The notes under the pieces: generated by a model
What the model saw: the letters and a program-made list of their open reading frames with translations, nothing else
Told to the model about the DNA's origin: nothing
The model's database searches: none
Shown: piece after piece, positions 53,520 through 64,000 of the stretch
How positions within the stretch are numbered: position 1 is the first letter of the stretch
How the letters are laid out: the number at the start of each line of letters is the position of its first letter
Origin: Paraglaciecola psychrophila 170
Lineage (GTDB): Bacteria; Pseudomonadota; Gammaproteobacteria; Enterobacterales; Alteromonadaceae
Assembly: GCF_000347635.1 (NCBI RefSeq)
Contig: NC_020514.1
Span: 1,860,001 to 1,924,000 of the forward strand
Direction: 5' to 3'
DNA: 64,000 nt
Translations under genes and position numbers: made by a program

Positions 53520-53897
53520 TAACCCACTCACGAATTGCATCGAATTATCATGACTCCAATCCTAATTAAGGAGGTACTGTTAATACGTATAACAGACAAA
53601 AAAAAGCCTGATAAAAATCAGGCTAAAAAATGAGAACACACTTAAAAACTGCATATTCAGAGGGGCAGTAACAATATAAGTTCAATTTGTTGTAAATTAT
53701 TTTTTAATGAGTGTTAAGCAACCTCAGAAAAAACGTTTAAATTAAACAGTGAAATCAAACGCTCTGAAAATCATCAAGTCATCTTCCTAGCTTGTATTAA
53801 GCTATGCTACTGGTTTGTTAAAATGGGTGTCTCAATAGGGGGTTCTTAACTATCCTAGGTGTTTCACTATCCTGGTGCAACGCCCTCAGCTACCCGA
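53520..53897. other. Non-coding stretch with the second direct repeat
   Basis: About 380 bases behind the solute-binding-protein pseudogene. It holds the second flank repeat (53597-53703) with a good terminator-like stem AGCCTGAT / ATCAGGCT. I see no gene. Confidence 0.55.
53597..53703. repeat. Direct repeat flanking the substrate-binding-protein pseudogene, copy 2
   Basis: A-run, AGCCTGATAAAAATCAGGCT, GAGAACACACTTAAAAACT, TTCAGAGGGG, ATATAAGTTCAATTTGTTGT. Same order of blocks as 52312-52420 at about 80 percent identity by eye; the stem is perfect here and can terminate the pseudogene transcript. Confidence 0.65.
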
Positions 53898-54156
53898 TTA
53901 CTTAGCGTCCTCATTTTCAACATCCCATCCAGGAAATACGAGAACTGCAGGATGACATTTCAAAACCCTTGCTAGAGATTCAGCTCGTTCAATTCCGAGA
54001 TTAACACGGTCATTTTCGATTGCAGAAATGGTGGGTTGAGGGATATTGGCAAGCCTAGCTAGCTCATTTTGACTGAGCTCTTGAAATTCTCGTATAATCC
54101 GAACAGACTCTCCGCTCGATACAGAAATACGTTTTTGGCTTTTTAAAATTTTTCAC
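53898..54156 (-). pseudogene. HigA-like XRE antitoxin with a frameshift after the start
   Basis: Helix-turn-helix protein of the HigA type: SSGESVRIIREFQELSQNEL, LANIPQPTISAIENDRVNLG, then CHPAVLVFPGWDVE. The GTG at 54156 has an excellent ribosome binding site (AAGGAGG), but its frame runs into NFKKPKTY while the HTH lies in another frame. Removing one A from the A5 run (54149-54153) gives KILKSQKRISVSSGES and an 85-residue antitoxin. Start of the gene overlaps the original stop of the toxin. Sequencing error not excluded. Confidence 0.7.
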
Positions 54157-54440
54157 TACGACCTCCTTCGATAGTCATGGGGAGTTACTTCAAGCACCTA
54201 AACAATCATTTCCCCATTTTCTACAGAGTAAATGACACTATATTGTTGATTTAGACGTGAAAAACTAAATTCCTTCCGATTTCCTGAAAGAGCTTCATCG
54301 TTAAAACCACGAATCAACTTCAGACCAGAAGGACCAGATAACTCAACAATATCCTTCCATTTTTCATATCGCTTATGGATTTCAACTGGAGTCTTCGAAA
54401 GCTGTTTATCTAATTTTTTATGTTCAAATATCGTCCACAT
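54156..54440 (-). pseudogene. RelE/HigB-like toxin with a premature amber codon
   Basis: From ATG 54440: MWTIFEHKKLDKQLSKTPVE, LIRGFNDEALSGNRKEFSFS and YSVIYSVENGEMIV, then TAG. The same frame continues as VLEVTPHDYRRRS to a TAG at 54156-54158, exactly the family's conserved end, where tyrosine is expected at the first TAG. The last 13 residues, which carry catalytic residues in HigB/RelE-type mRNases, are thus lost. Followed by a HigA-like antitoxin gene that is also damaged. Confidence 0.8.
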
Positions 54441-54730
54441 ACGTAAAAGTATATATATCATTTATAGTATGCCAAATTCTAAGCCGGTATAAGTATTTAA
54501 AGATTATTAATTTTTGGGGCTCAATTAGTAGAGGCAAACCAGACCTTTCTTGGCTGTGTGACAACCTTAAGCGCAGAACACATGGATGTTTTGACGGGGC
54601 TTTAATTCTTTTTAGAAGTTATTGGGACATGGGGAGGGTAGACTTTGTCACTCTTTTTTTAATGAACGATTTCTATCCCTAATATTACAAAGACAGCCAT
54701 TGTAACAAACCTTAGTTATTTAATCTCTTA
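54441..54730. other. Non-coding stretch upstream of the HigBA-like pair
   Basis: About 290 bases with no gene seen; contains the promoter side of the toxin gene. No repeats noted apart from the element that starts at 54731. Confidence 0.4.
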
Positions 54731-55038
54731 GTCGCCGAAGCCGATGCTTTTGATTTACCCTCGACTCAAGGCTCGCCGGTTATTTTTTTGAATTCAGTAG
54801 GGCAATTAGCAAGGATGCTAACTGAGTTTGTTTAGGGCGGCTTCCGCTTGCCGGGAGCAAGTGCAAACGACCTGCTTAATTCACAAAATAACCGGATGAA
54901 GAGCGTTGCCCTCGAGTAGCTTTTTTCTGGTTACTCTTTTTTAGCTGCTGTAAAAAAGTAACTGGCTCGAAAGGATTCGAGTCAAAACTGGCAAGCGAAC
55001 GCCGCGCAGGACGCCAGTATGCGTCAGCGCATGCTTTT
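54731..55038 (-). repeat. Dispersed element, copy 2 (inverted)
   Basis: Reverse complement of the element type at 2953-3229: it runs from AAAGCATGCGCT (at 55038) through TTCGAGCCAGTTACTTTTTT, AGAGTAACCAG, CTCTTCATCCGGTTATTTTG, TTAAGCAGGTCGT and GGGTAAATCAAAAGCATCGG to GGCTTCGGCGAC (54731). The outer blocks are nearly identical, the inner stem has a different sequence but keeps its pairing. Confidence 0.7.
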
Positions 55039-55077
55039 GATTGTTTTAGGTTCACATACAAATGTGAGAACCTAAAA

Positions 55078-55265
55078 CAATCAAATCTCCAAATACTCGC
55101 TATTCCCCAACGCTATAACAAATCAACCGCTAAGTAGTAAACCCAACATGCGCCGTCACACGTCTAACTTGCCTATTCCTCCTCTCTGAAATTGTAAGAG
55201 ATAACCAACTAATAGTCTTGTTTTACCTAAAATGCACTGGCGGGTTTCTATCCCATATTTCAGGC
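55078..55265 (-). pseudogene. Partial duplicate of the rluE 3' end
   Basis: Collinear with the 3' end of rluE (55918-56110): shared blocks such as CTCCAAATA, AACCCAACATG, CGTCTAAC.TGCC, AGATAACCAACTA and GGCGGGTTTCTATCCCATA. A stretch of about 25 bases is missing relative to rluE. The match fades after 55265. It carries no start and cannot be functional. It lies on the same strand as rluE, 0.84 kb away, with the ParE-type toxin-antitoxin module in between. Confidence 0.75.
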
Positions 55266-55384
55266 TCATTTTAGATACCTTAAAGTTATCATATTTGAAG
55301 ATCTCATCGAGCTCTTCAAAAACAATTGTTAACACACTTTTCTCATTTCGGTGATATGCATAAATTCAATAAAGGAGCGTTCAC

Positions 55385-55618
55385 ATGACACAAATAATTA
55401 AGAATATAGTTGACGACGCATTGTCTCTTTCAACAAATAAAAGAGTTGAGCGGGTGGAAAAGCTTTTAGAAAGCCTAGATGCGCCAAACAGTGGAATAAA
55501 CAATATTTGGGCAAAAGAAGCAGAAGATCGTGTAAGAGCTTATGAAAACAACGAAGTTAGCTCTAAATCAATTTCTGAAGTACTAAAAAGTACAAATAAA
55601 TGGACGTTGAATTTTTAG
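55385..55618 (+). CDS. Addiction-module antitoxin (TIGR02574 / Unstab_antitox type)
   Basis: 77 residues. VDDALSLSTNKRVERVEKLL, ESLDAP, then IWAKEAEDRVRAYENNEV match the small antitoxin family that accompanies ParE-like toxins. AAGGAG lies 7 bases before the ATG. It overlaps the toxin gene by 19 bases, the usual coupling. The reading is intact, while the toxin is not. Confidence 0.85.
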   Translation: MTQIIKNIVDDALSLSTNKRVERVEKLLESLDAPNSGINNIWAKEAEDRVRAYENNEVSSKSISEVLKSTNKWTLNF

Positions 55619-55895
55619 ACATCGCTGAATATGAATTAGATGATACTTTTAAATACTATAAAAAAATACATACGGGATTAGGACATAGATTTGTAGATGA
55701 ACTAGAAAAATCAATAACACGAATGGTTTTAACTCCTCGTGTTTGGCAAGCATCTAGCGTTTCACTCACCGATGCTTATTCAGCAGATTTTCTTATTCCA
55801 TCATTTATTAAATCAGAACTGACGTCATACTGATTATAGCGGTCGCTTGTCATCATAAAAAACCAAATTATTGGATTAAAAGAGTTGGAATTTGA
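55600..55895 (+). pseudogene. ParE-type toxin, frameshifted and with a stop
   Basis: The start is normal (MDVEFLDIAEYELDDTFKYY, GLGHRFVDELEKSI). After about TPRVWQ the family sequence continues in another frame: RFTHRCLFSRFSYSIIY, a TAA, then IRTDVILIIAVACHHKKP and NYWIKRV to a TGA at 55895. The conserved end (AVxHxKxxPxYW) is therefore present but separated by one frameshift near 55745 and one nonsense codon. The frame that remains open ends at 55833 in unrelated residues. Toxin presumed inactive. Confidence 0.8.
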
Positions 55896-55917
55896 TAAAA
55901 GTTAATCGATAACCCAC

Positions 55918-56517
55918 TCAAACCTCCAAATAGTCCCCATTCCTAATCCCATCAATACTCCAATCACCTACGCTGTAACGAATTAACCTTAAAGTAGGAA
56001 AACCAACATGTGCTGTCATTCGTCTAACCTGCCGATTTCTTCCCTCAGAAATCGTAATAGATAACCAACTAGTCGGCTTATTTTGCCTAAAGCGCACCGG
56101 CGGGTTTCTATCCCATAAGTACGGCTCGTCGATTAACTTCACCTTGGCGGGTAATGTCATGCCGTCTTTTAAGTTAACCCCTTGGCATAGTTGCTGTATA
56201 TCTTGCTGCTGAGGAATACCCTCTACCTGAACCCAATAGGTTTTAGCAGTTTTATGTTTAGGTGAGGCGAGTTTGTTTTGTAGCTTGCCGTCATTAGTTA
56301 ACACTAACAACCCTTCGCTGTCTTTGTCTAAACGCCCAGCGGCGTAAACCTCAGGTATGGGAATAAAATCTTTTAGAGTTTGTCTACCTGCTTGGTCGGT
56401 AAACTGGGTTAGGACATCAAAAGGTTTGTTGAATAATATAATACGTGTTTTTGTATCAGAAAAAATTGTAGGTTTAGCTTTGGATCTTTTAGATTGTAAG
56501 TAAGTTTGATTTGACAT
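55918..56517 (-). CDS. rluE: 23S rRNA pseudouridine synthase RluE
   Basis: 199 residues of the RsuA/RluB/E/F family without an S4 domain. Catalytic aspartate in [20 protein letters not shown]-terminal [12 protein letters not shown], and [20 protein letters not shown]. In E. coli RluE modifies U2457. A partial copy of its 3' end lies at 55078-55265. Confidence 0.94.
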   Translation of the reverse strand: MSNQTYLQSKRSKAKPTIFSDTKTRIILFNKPFDVLTQFTDQAGRQTLKDFIPIPEVYAAGRLDKDSEGLLVLTNDGKLQNKLASPKHKTAKTYWVQVEGIPQQQDIQQLCQGVNLKDGMTLPAKVKLIDEPYLWDRNPPVRFRQNKPTSWLSITISEGRNRQVRRMTAHVGFPTLRLIRYSVGDWSIDGIRNGDYLEV

Positions 56518-56760
56518 TTTTAACTACTATTGACTTCTGAGTGAGACCAAAAATTGATTAATTGGTAAACATTATTGAGTGAAAGTGTGATTTACAGCAG
56601 AAATTTTGCAAGCAAAACTTGTACTTAATTGATCAGACCATATATCATTTACAGACTACTCGGCTAGGATCTGTTTAGAATAGATCAAAATAGACATTTT
56701 TTAATTTCGGTACAAAACACCAACCCATAAGTCATAAAGTTGTGATCTTGCGAGTTTTAA

Positions 56761-59040
<2,280 letters not shown>

Positions 59041-59080
59041 TAGATGCTTTCAGTATAAGGCTGGTTATTTCAGCACAAAC

Positions 59081-59110
59081 AAAAAAGCAGACGTTGATGT
59101 CTGCTTTTTT
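59081..59110. terminator. Terminator between icd and cspD
   Basis: AAAAAAGCAGAC / GTCTGCTTTTTT with a six-base loop; A and T runs on both sides make it bidirectional for the convergent genes. Confidence 0.92.
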
Positions 59111-59126
59111 TATTTTAGATAAAAAT

Positions 59127-59345
59127 TTATCTTTCAGGCTCTCCATTAAAATCAATATTCTCTGCATGTAACCCCTTGGGGCCTTGCTGGACTTCATATT
59201 TAACTTCTTGGCCTGCTTTGAGAGAGCGGTAGCCCTCCATCTGTATTGTTGAGTAATGTGCGAAGATATCATCGCCGCCATCATCAGGCACAATAAAGCC
59301 AAAACCCTTAGCGTTATTGAACCATTTCACTTTTCCGATTGCCAT
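59127..59345 (-). CDS. cspD: Cold-shock-domain protein, CspD type
   Basis: 72 residues. RNP1 KGFGFIVPDDG and RNP2 DIFAHYSTI in a cold-shock fold, starting MAIGKVKWFNNA, with the extra tail HAENIDFNGEPER. Position beside clpS-clpA and the GGDDIFAHYSTIQMEGYRSL segment mark it as CspD, a stationary-phase inhibitor of replication in E. coli. Divergent from clpS. Confidence 0.93.
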   Translation of the reverse strand: MAIGKVKWFNNAKGFGFIVPDDGGDDIFAHYSTIQMEGYRSLKAGQEVKYEVQQGPKGLHAENIDFNGEPER

Positions 59346-59578
59346 ACTTCTGCTTCCTTTTAATCCCTTGAACTAATACAACTTTGCCCCCACACTAAAG
59401 ATTAGGGAATGACGTGTTGACTACTCAATACAACAGTCGATTTAAAATGTAGTTTTTTTAACCTATTATTGTCAAGGTGAATTTGACATTTCGTTAAAAT
59501 TGTAAGGCTGCTGTAAAATAGACGATAGATGTAACCACAGGAAATTATCTTAATATATTTGGGCTAAATAAGTGAACT

Positions 59579-59899
59579 ATGAGTAAAGATAACATCATCG
59601 ATATTGAGCGTCTTAAAGACATTGACGCGGTAAAGAAAAAAGCCGCACCGCCACCCATGTACAAAGTGTTATTGAATAACGATGATTACACACCGATGGA
59701 CTTTGTAATTGACGTGCTCATGCGATATTTCAATGTGGATGGCGAGAAAGCACAACAAATAATGCTTACAGTTCACTACCACGGTAGGGCTGTTTGTGGC
59801 ACATATACTGCAGAAATTGCAGAAACTAAGGTGATGCAAGTTAGTCGATATGCCAAAGAGCACCAACATCCACTCATGTGTACCATTGAGCAAGCGTGA
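59579..59899 (+). CDS. clpS: ClpA adaptor ClpS
   Basis: 106 residues. Disordered N-terminal tail, then [20 protein letters not shown], the N-degron pocket, [20 protein letters not shown] and HPLMCTIEQ. It hands proteins with destabilising N-terminal residues to ClpAP. The leucyl/phenylalanyl transferase genes bpt and aat, which create such residues, are 2.8 to 4 kb away: the N-degron pathway is nearly complete here. Confidence 0.96.
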   Translation: MSKDNIIDIERLKDIDAVKKKAAPPPMYKVLLNNDDYTPMDFVIDVLMRYFNVDGEKAQQIMLTVHYHGRAVCGTYTAEIAETKVMQVSRYAKEHQHPLMCTIEQA

Positions 59900-59956
59900 T
59901 GTTTGGATTGAGAAACGTATCATCTTCGAATAGGTTAGTAGTCAGAGGGCATTCTT

Positions 59957-62232
59957 ATGTTAAATAAAGATTTAGAGCAGACGCTAAATGAAGCGTTCAT
60001 TTTTGCCAGAGAGCATCGTCATGAGTTCATGACGGTTGAGCATCTCTTACTTGCCTTACTAGATAATAATGCAGCTAAAGATGCGTTAAAGGCCTGTGGT
60101 GCCAATATTGAGTCCATTAAACAAGAACTTACCGATTTTGTTAAAGACACCACTCCTCTGTTGCTAGACGAGCAGGGTAATGAGCGAGAAACACAGCCCA
60201 CACTTGGCTTTCAACGTGTGTTGCAACGTGCGGTTTTTCACGTTCAGTCATCAGGTAAAGAGGAAGTTACTGGCGCTAATGTGTTAGTAGCAATATTCAG
60301 TGAACAAGAGTCTCAAGCCGTATATATATTAAAAAAATCTGACGTGACACGTTTGGACGTAGTGAATTATATTTCACATGGCGTTTCCAAAATTGATGAT
60401 GAATCTCCGGCGCACAGAGAAAGTGAAGAAGAAACCAGCGAGCAAGAAGAAGCCGAGTCTATGCTGGATAAATACTGCACCAATCTTAATCAAAGCGCCA
60501 AAGACGGCAAAATCGATCCGCTGATCGGTCGTGACAGCGAATTAGAGCGCAGTATTCAAATATTATGTCGTCGTCGCAAAAATAACCCTCTATTGGTAGG
60601 TGAAGCCGGTGTCGGCAAAACCGCTATCGCCGAAGGTTTGGCTTACCGCATAGTGAATAAGGAAGTGCCAGAGGTGATTTCTGAGGCAATCGTTTTTTCA
60701 CTGGATATGGGAGCCCTATTAGCGGGTACTAAATATCGCGGTGATTTTGAGAAACGTCTTAAAGGCATATTAAAAGAGTTAGCAGCTCAACCCGACGCAA
60801 TTTTATTTATTGATGAAATTCATACCATTATTGGTGCAGGTGCAGCTTCGGGTGGTGTGATGGATGCCTCGAATTTGCTTAAACCCAAGCTAAGTAGTGG
60901 CGAATTACGCTGCATGGGGTCAACGACCTATCAAGAATATCAAGGTATTTTTGAAAAAGATCGCGCCTTAGCTCGTCGTTTCCAAAAAGTCGATGTGATT
61001 GAGCCTACTGTTAGCGATACCACTAAAATTCTGATGGGATTAAAATCTCGTTATGAAGCTCATCATAGCGTGCGTTTTACGCATAAAGCTATTCGAGCTG
61101 CTGCTGAGTTATCGGCTAAGTATATTAATGAACGTCATCTGCCCGATAAAGCGATTGATGTGATCGATGAAGCGGGTGCTAGTCAACGTTTGTTGCCTCC
61201 ATCTAAGCGTAAAAAACCATTGGTGTCAGTGATATTGAGCTGATCATCTCTAAAATCGCGCGGATTCCAGAAAAGTCTGTATCGGCTTCTGATAAGCAAG
61301 TACTGAAACATTTAGACCGTGACTTGAAATTGGTGGTATTTGGTCAGGATCAGGCCATAGACACCTTAACCGATGCTATTCGCTTGTCACGCTCTGGTTT
61401 AGGTAACGAAACTAAACCTATTGGCAACTTCCTGTTTGCTGGGCCTACTGGTGTGGGTAAAACGGAAGTCACCGCTCAGCTAGCTAAAGTCATGGGCGTA
61501 GAGTTATTGCGATTCGATATGTCTGAATACATGGAACGTCACGCGGTAAGTCGTCTGATTGGGGCACCTCCAGGATATGTAGGCTTCGATCAAGGCGGGC
61601 TATTAACAGATGCGGTCATTAAAAACCCGTATTCAGTGATATTGCTGGATGAAGTAGAGAAGGCCCACAGTGATATCTACAACATCTTATTACAAGTTAT
61701 GGACCATGGTACATTAACCGATAATAACGGCCGCAAAGTAGACTTCAGAAACGTGGTGCTAGTGATGACAACTAACGCTGGTGTACAAGAAACCATTCGT
61801 ACCTCTATTGGTTTTAAACAGCAGGACCATAGCCATGATGCCATGTCTGAAATAAAGAAAATTTTCACACCTGAATTCAGAAACAGGCTAGATGCAACTG
61901 TTTGGTTTAACCATCTTGGTAGAGATGTCATTTTACAGGTTGTTGATAAATTTATTGTTGAACTGCAAGTGCAGCTTGATAACAAAGGCGTGTCATTAGA
62001 AGTCACCAACCAAGCTCGGGATTGGCTAGCAGATAAAGGTTATGATAAAAACATGGGCGCACGTCCTATGGCTCGTGTTATCCAGCAGCATGTTAAGAAA
62101 GAATTAGCACACGAGTTATTATTCGGACGTTTGAGTCAGGGAGGCAGTGTCAAAATTGGCTTGAAAGATAACGAATTAACCTTCAAATTTTTCACTGACA
62201 GCAAAGAAAAAACAGAGGTGCTCAACTCTTAA
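59957..62232 (+). pseudogene. clpA: ClpA AAA+ unfoldase (one-base frameshift)
   Basis: N-domain and first AAA+ domain (GEAGVGKTAIAEGLAYR, FIDEIHTIIGAGAASGG) read from 59957 to a TGA at 61243. The second AAA+ domain (GPTGVGKTEVTAQLAK, LLDEVEKAHSDIYN, IGAPPGYVGFDQGG) follows in another frame. Adding one A to the A6 run at 61211-61216 gives KRKKTIGVSDIELIISKIAR, the normal family sequence, and a total of 758 residues, the length of E. coli ClpA. The ATPase works with ClpP and ClpS. A start at 61324 would give only the D2 domain. Error or real loss unresolved. Confidence 0.92.
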
Positions 62233-62260
62233 ACTTTTTAACGTTAAATAGACAGATATA

Positions 62261-62294
62261 AAAAAACCGATATTTTTCAATATCGGTTTTTTTT
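62261..62294. terminator. Terminator between clpA and infA
   Basis: AAAAAACCGATATT / AATATCGGTTTTTT with loop TTTC, flanked by A and T runs; serves both convergent genes. Confidence 0.93.
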
Positions 62295-62362
62295 GTATCT
62301 CTAAAAATCTAAAGTTGAGCTAAGTAATTTACCTCATCAACCCAAAGATAAAATGATGATTA

Positions 62363-62581
<219 letters not shown>

Positions 62582-62665
62582 CTAACTCTGTTACCTCTAA
62601 TCAATAAAATAAGTGTCTAAAAATGCCGCGCAGATTTTGCCGAATAAGCTGGCGAGTGTAAAGCT

Positions 62666-63385
62666 TTACCCAGCTTTTTTTGCAATTAGTTGCCATTTAT
62701 CGTCAAAAAAACGCTCATGAGGTAAAAAATTCTGTTTATAGCTCATTTTTTGACAGGTATCTATTTGATATCCCAAATATAAAAAAGCCTTATTAAGTGA
62801 CCTAGCAAGTTCAATTTGTTGCAAAATAGCAAAGTTTCCTAACGACCGATGTTGTTCTTCGGGTTTGAAAAACGTGTATAAAGCCGATAAAGAAGATGCG
62901 AGGTTGTCAGTTACAGCGACACCAATAAGCTCTTGATGTGCGTGTTCGTCAATTGCGTAAATTTCAATAAACAAAGCTTTATTCCAAGGGCTTAAGATAA
63001 ATCCTTGATATTGCTCTTTGGTCGCAGGGAACATGCTTCCGTCTGCATGACGTTGATTGATGTATGACTCGTACAATGGATAGTATTCTGGCTTGTCACT
63101 ATTACTAATACGTACCACCAAGTCCTGATTGCGCTTCATGGTGCGTTTTTGGCTTTTAGATGGTGTAAACATATTAACGGGAAGGCGAATAGACTCACAG
63201 GCGTTACACGAGCCACAATGGGGTCTGTAAACTTGTGTTCCACTGCGCCTGAAGCCGGCACCAATTAAAACGTCATACTCAGTGATAGTTGGCTCAGTAT
63301 CACTCATAAAAATCAATAGGCGCTCATCTTGCTCTGGTAGATAGCTACAAGTAAAGGGTGTAGATATGCCGAATTTCATGCCCAT
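62666..63385 (-). CDS. bpt: Aspartate/glutamate leucyltransferase (Bpt/Ate)
   Basis: 239 residues from ATG 63385 (MGMKFGISTPFTCSYLPEQ), four bases after the aat stop; a longer start inside aat is unlikely. Motifs: CSYLPEQDERLL, GFRRSGTQVYRPHCGSCNAC with the cysteine cluster, and YLGYQIDTCQKMSYKQNFLP. It attaches leucine to proteins with N-terminal Asp or Glu, making them ClpS/ClpAP substrates. Confidence 0.95.
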   Translation of the reverse strand: MGMKFGISTPFTCSYLPEQDERLLIFMSDTEPTITEYDVLIGAGFRRSGTQVYRPHCGSCNACESIRLPVNMFTPSKSQKRTMKRNQDLVVRISNSDKPEYYPLYESYINQRHADGSMFPATKEQYQGFILSPWNKALFIEIYAIDEHAHQELIGVAVTDNLASSLSALYTFFKPEEQHRSLGNFAILQQIELARSLNKAFLYLGYQIDTCQKMSYKQNFLPHERFFDDKWQLIAKKAG

Positions 63386-63389
63386 GAGA

Positions 63390-64000
63390 TTATAACCATT
63401 GCGAAATGTTAAGTGTTTGAGGTCGCCAAACGTCGTACTCAAATGTTTGCTGGCTTTGCTCCGCCAACATTGATAAAAATTGAGCTCTTGGCACTTCAAT
63501 ACACCCTAAACTGGCTAAATGAGGATTTTGCATCTGGCAGTCAATAAATTCTGCCGCTTGGGATTTCAGTAATCCAACCAAAGACAACATCGCTAATTTA
63601 GAGGCATTAGTGGCTTTGTGAAACATCGACTCACCGCAAAATACTTTACCCACTATTATGCCGTATAAGCCACCCACTAAGACATCTTCGCTCCATACTT
63701 CAACAGAGTGTGCATGACCAAGCTGGTGTAAATGTTTGTAGGCATTAAGCATGTCATCAGTTATCCAAGTGCCAGAATCGTTTCTAGGGATAGTGGCACA
63801 AATGTCTATGACTTGGTTAAAGGCGGTATTAATGGTGATGTGATACTCGCAGGTTCGAGCAAACTTTTTTAGACTTTTACTGCACTTGAAATTATCTAAG
63901 GGCAATATGCCTCGTGGGTCTGGAGACCACCACATAATAGGTTCATCATGACTGAACCACGGAAATATACCCGATGAATAGGCTAAAAGTAGCCGCTTGG
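63390..64000 (-). CDS. aat: Leucyl/phenylalanyl-tRNA--protein transferase (5' end outside window)
   Basis: The reading runs to the window edge, with AYSSGIFPWFSHDEPIMWWS before the methionine at 63935; that methionine is internal (MWWSPDPRGILPL). Further motifs: HSVEVW, GGLYGIIVGKVFCGESMFHK and FIDCQMQNPHLASLG. The enzyme adds Leu or Phe to N-terminal Lys/Arg. First visible gene of aat-bpt-infA; about 30 N-terminal residues are missing from the window. Confidence 0.96.
   Translation of the reverse strand, partial: KRLLLAYSSGIFPWFSHDEPIMWWSPDPRGILPLDNFKCSKSLKKFARTCEYHITINTAFNQVIDICATIPRNDSGTWITDDMLNAYKHLHQLGHAHSVEVWSEDVLVGGLYGIIVGKVFCGESMFHKATNASKLAMLSLVGLLKSQAAEFIDCQMQNPHLASLGCIEVPRAQFLSMLAEQSQQTFEYDVWRPQTLNISQWL

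Noticed and set aside
54876..55061. A 61-residue minus-strand reading
   Set aside because: It lies fully inside the inverted dispersed element and is not conserved in the other copies.

Overview
The window looks like a chromosomal segment of a marine gammaproteobacterium of the order Alteromonadales (Alteromonas / Glaciecola / Paraglaciecola type). This rests on the moderately AT-rich base composition, the gammaproteobacterial order aat-bpt-infA beside clpA-clpS-cspD, the ppsR/ppsA, smpB/ratA/rnfH and mnmA-hflD-purB neighbourhoods, a one-piece tmRNA encoding the tag ANDENYALAA, and many dispersed non-coding repeats. The genus is inference.

Layout. 1-2.2 kb: the end of a metal-type MerR regulator and a two-gene ABC exporter. 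2.2-4.3 kb: repeat-rich non-coding DNA and a frameshifted HNH-nuclease-like gene. 4.7-10.3 kb: an integron cassette array without a visible integrase (a CALIN), with eight attC sites plus a ninth split by an IS110-family element; it carries five unrecognised genes and two gene-less cassettes. 10.8-20.7 kb: an iron-sulfur cluster region, sufBCDS-sufA-sufT-sufE, a dead monothiol glutaredoxin, bolA, lipA and a ferredoxin-NADP reductase, with a divergent Rrf2 regulator and three matching palindromes as candidate operators. A dead truncated haemoglobin lies next to it. 20.8-25.7 kb: a BetI-type repressor, a 1 kb stretch with decayed coding traces, and a TonB-dependent receptor preceded by BetI-like operators. 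26.5-31.6 kb: a lipid A modification cluster (GT2 glycosyltransferase, VTT/DedA protein, ArnT-like transferase, EptA-like transferase) with two PmrA-box-like sites.

31.7-50.9 kb is mostly core genome: tmRNA, an old-yellow-enzyme homologue, DDAH plus an APC permease, smpB | ratA-rnfH, DUF2461, ppsR | ppsA, a YdiJ-type D-2-hydroxyglutarate dehydrogenase broken by one extra G, a GNAT protein, the ribosomal oxygenase roxA, a class III cyclase, purB, hflD and mnmA. 51-56 kb is a graveyard: a Nudix gene, a substrate-binding-protein gene with a stop, a HigBA-like toxin-antitoxin pair with both partners damaged, a ParE-type toxin damaged beside an intact antitoxin, dispersed repeats, and a partial second copy of the rluE 3' end. 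56-64 kb returns to core genes: rluE, monomeric NADP isocitrate dehydrogenase, cspD, clpS, clpA (one-base frameshift), infA, bpt and aat (cut by the window edge).

Two cautions. Several breaks (HNH gene, ydiJ, higA, clpA) are single-base length changes in homopolymer runs and may be sequencing errors. Those in the truncated haemoglobin, glutaredoxin, substrate-binding protein, HigB and ParE are nonsense codons or several lesions, and look like real decay.
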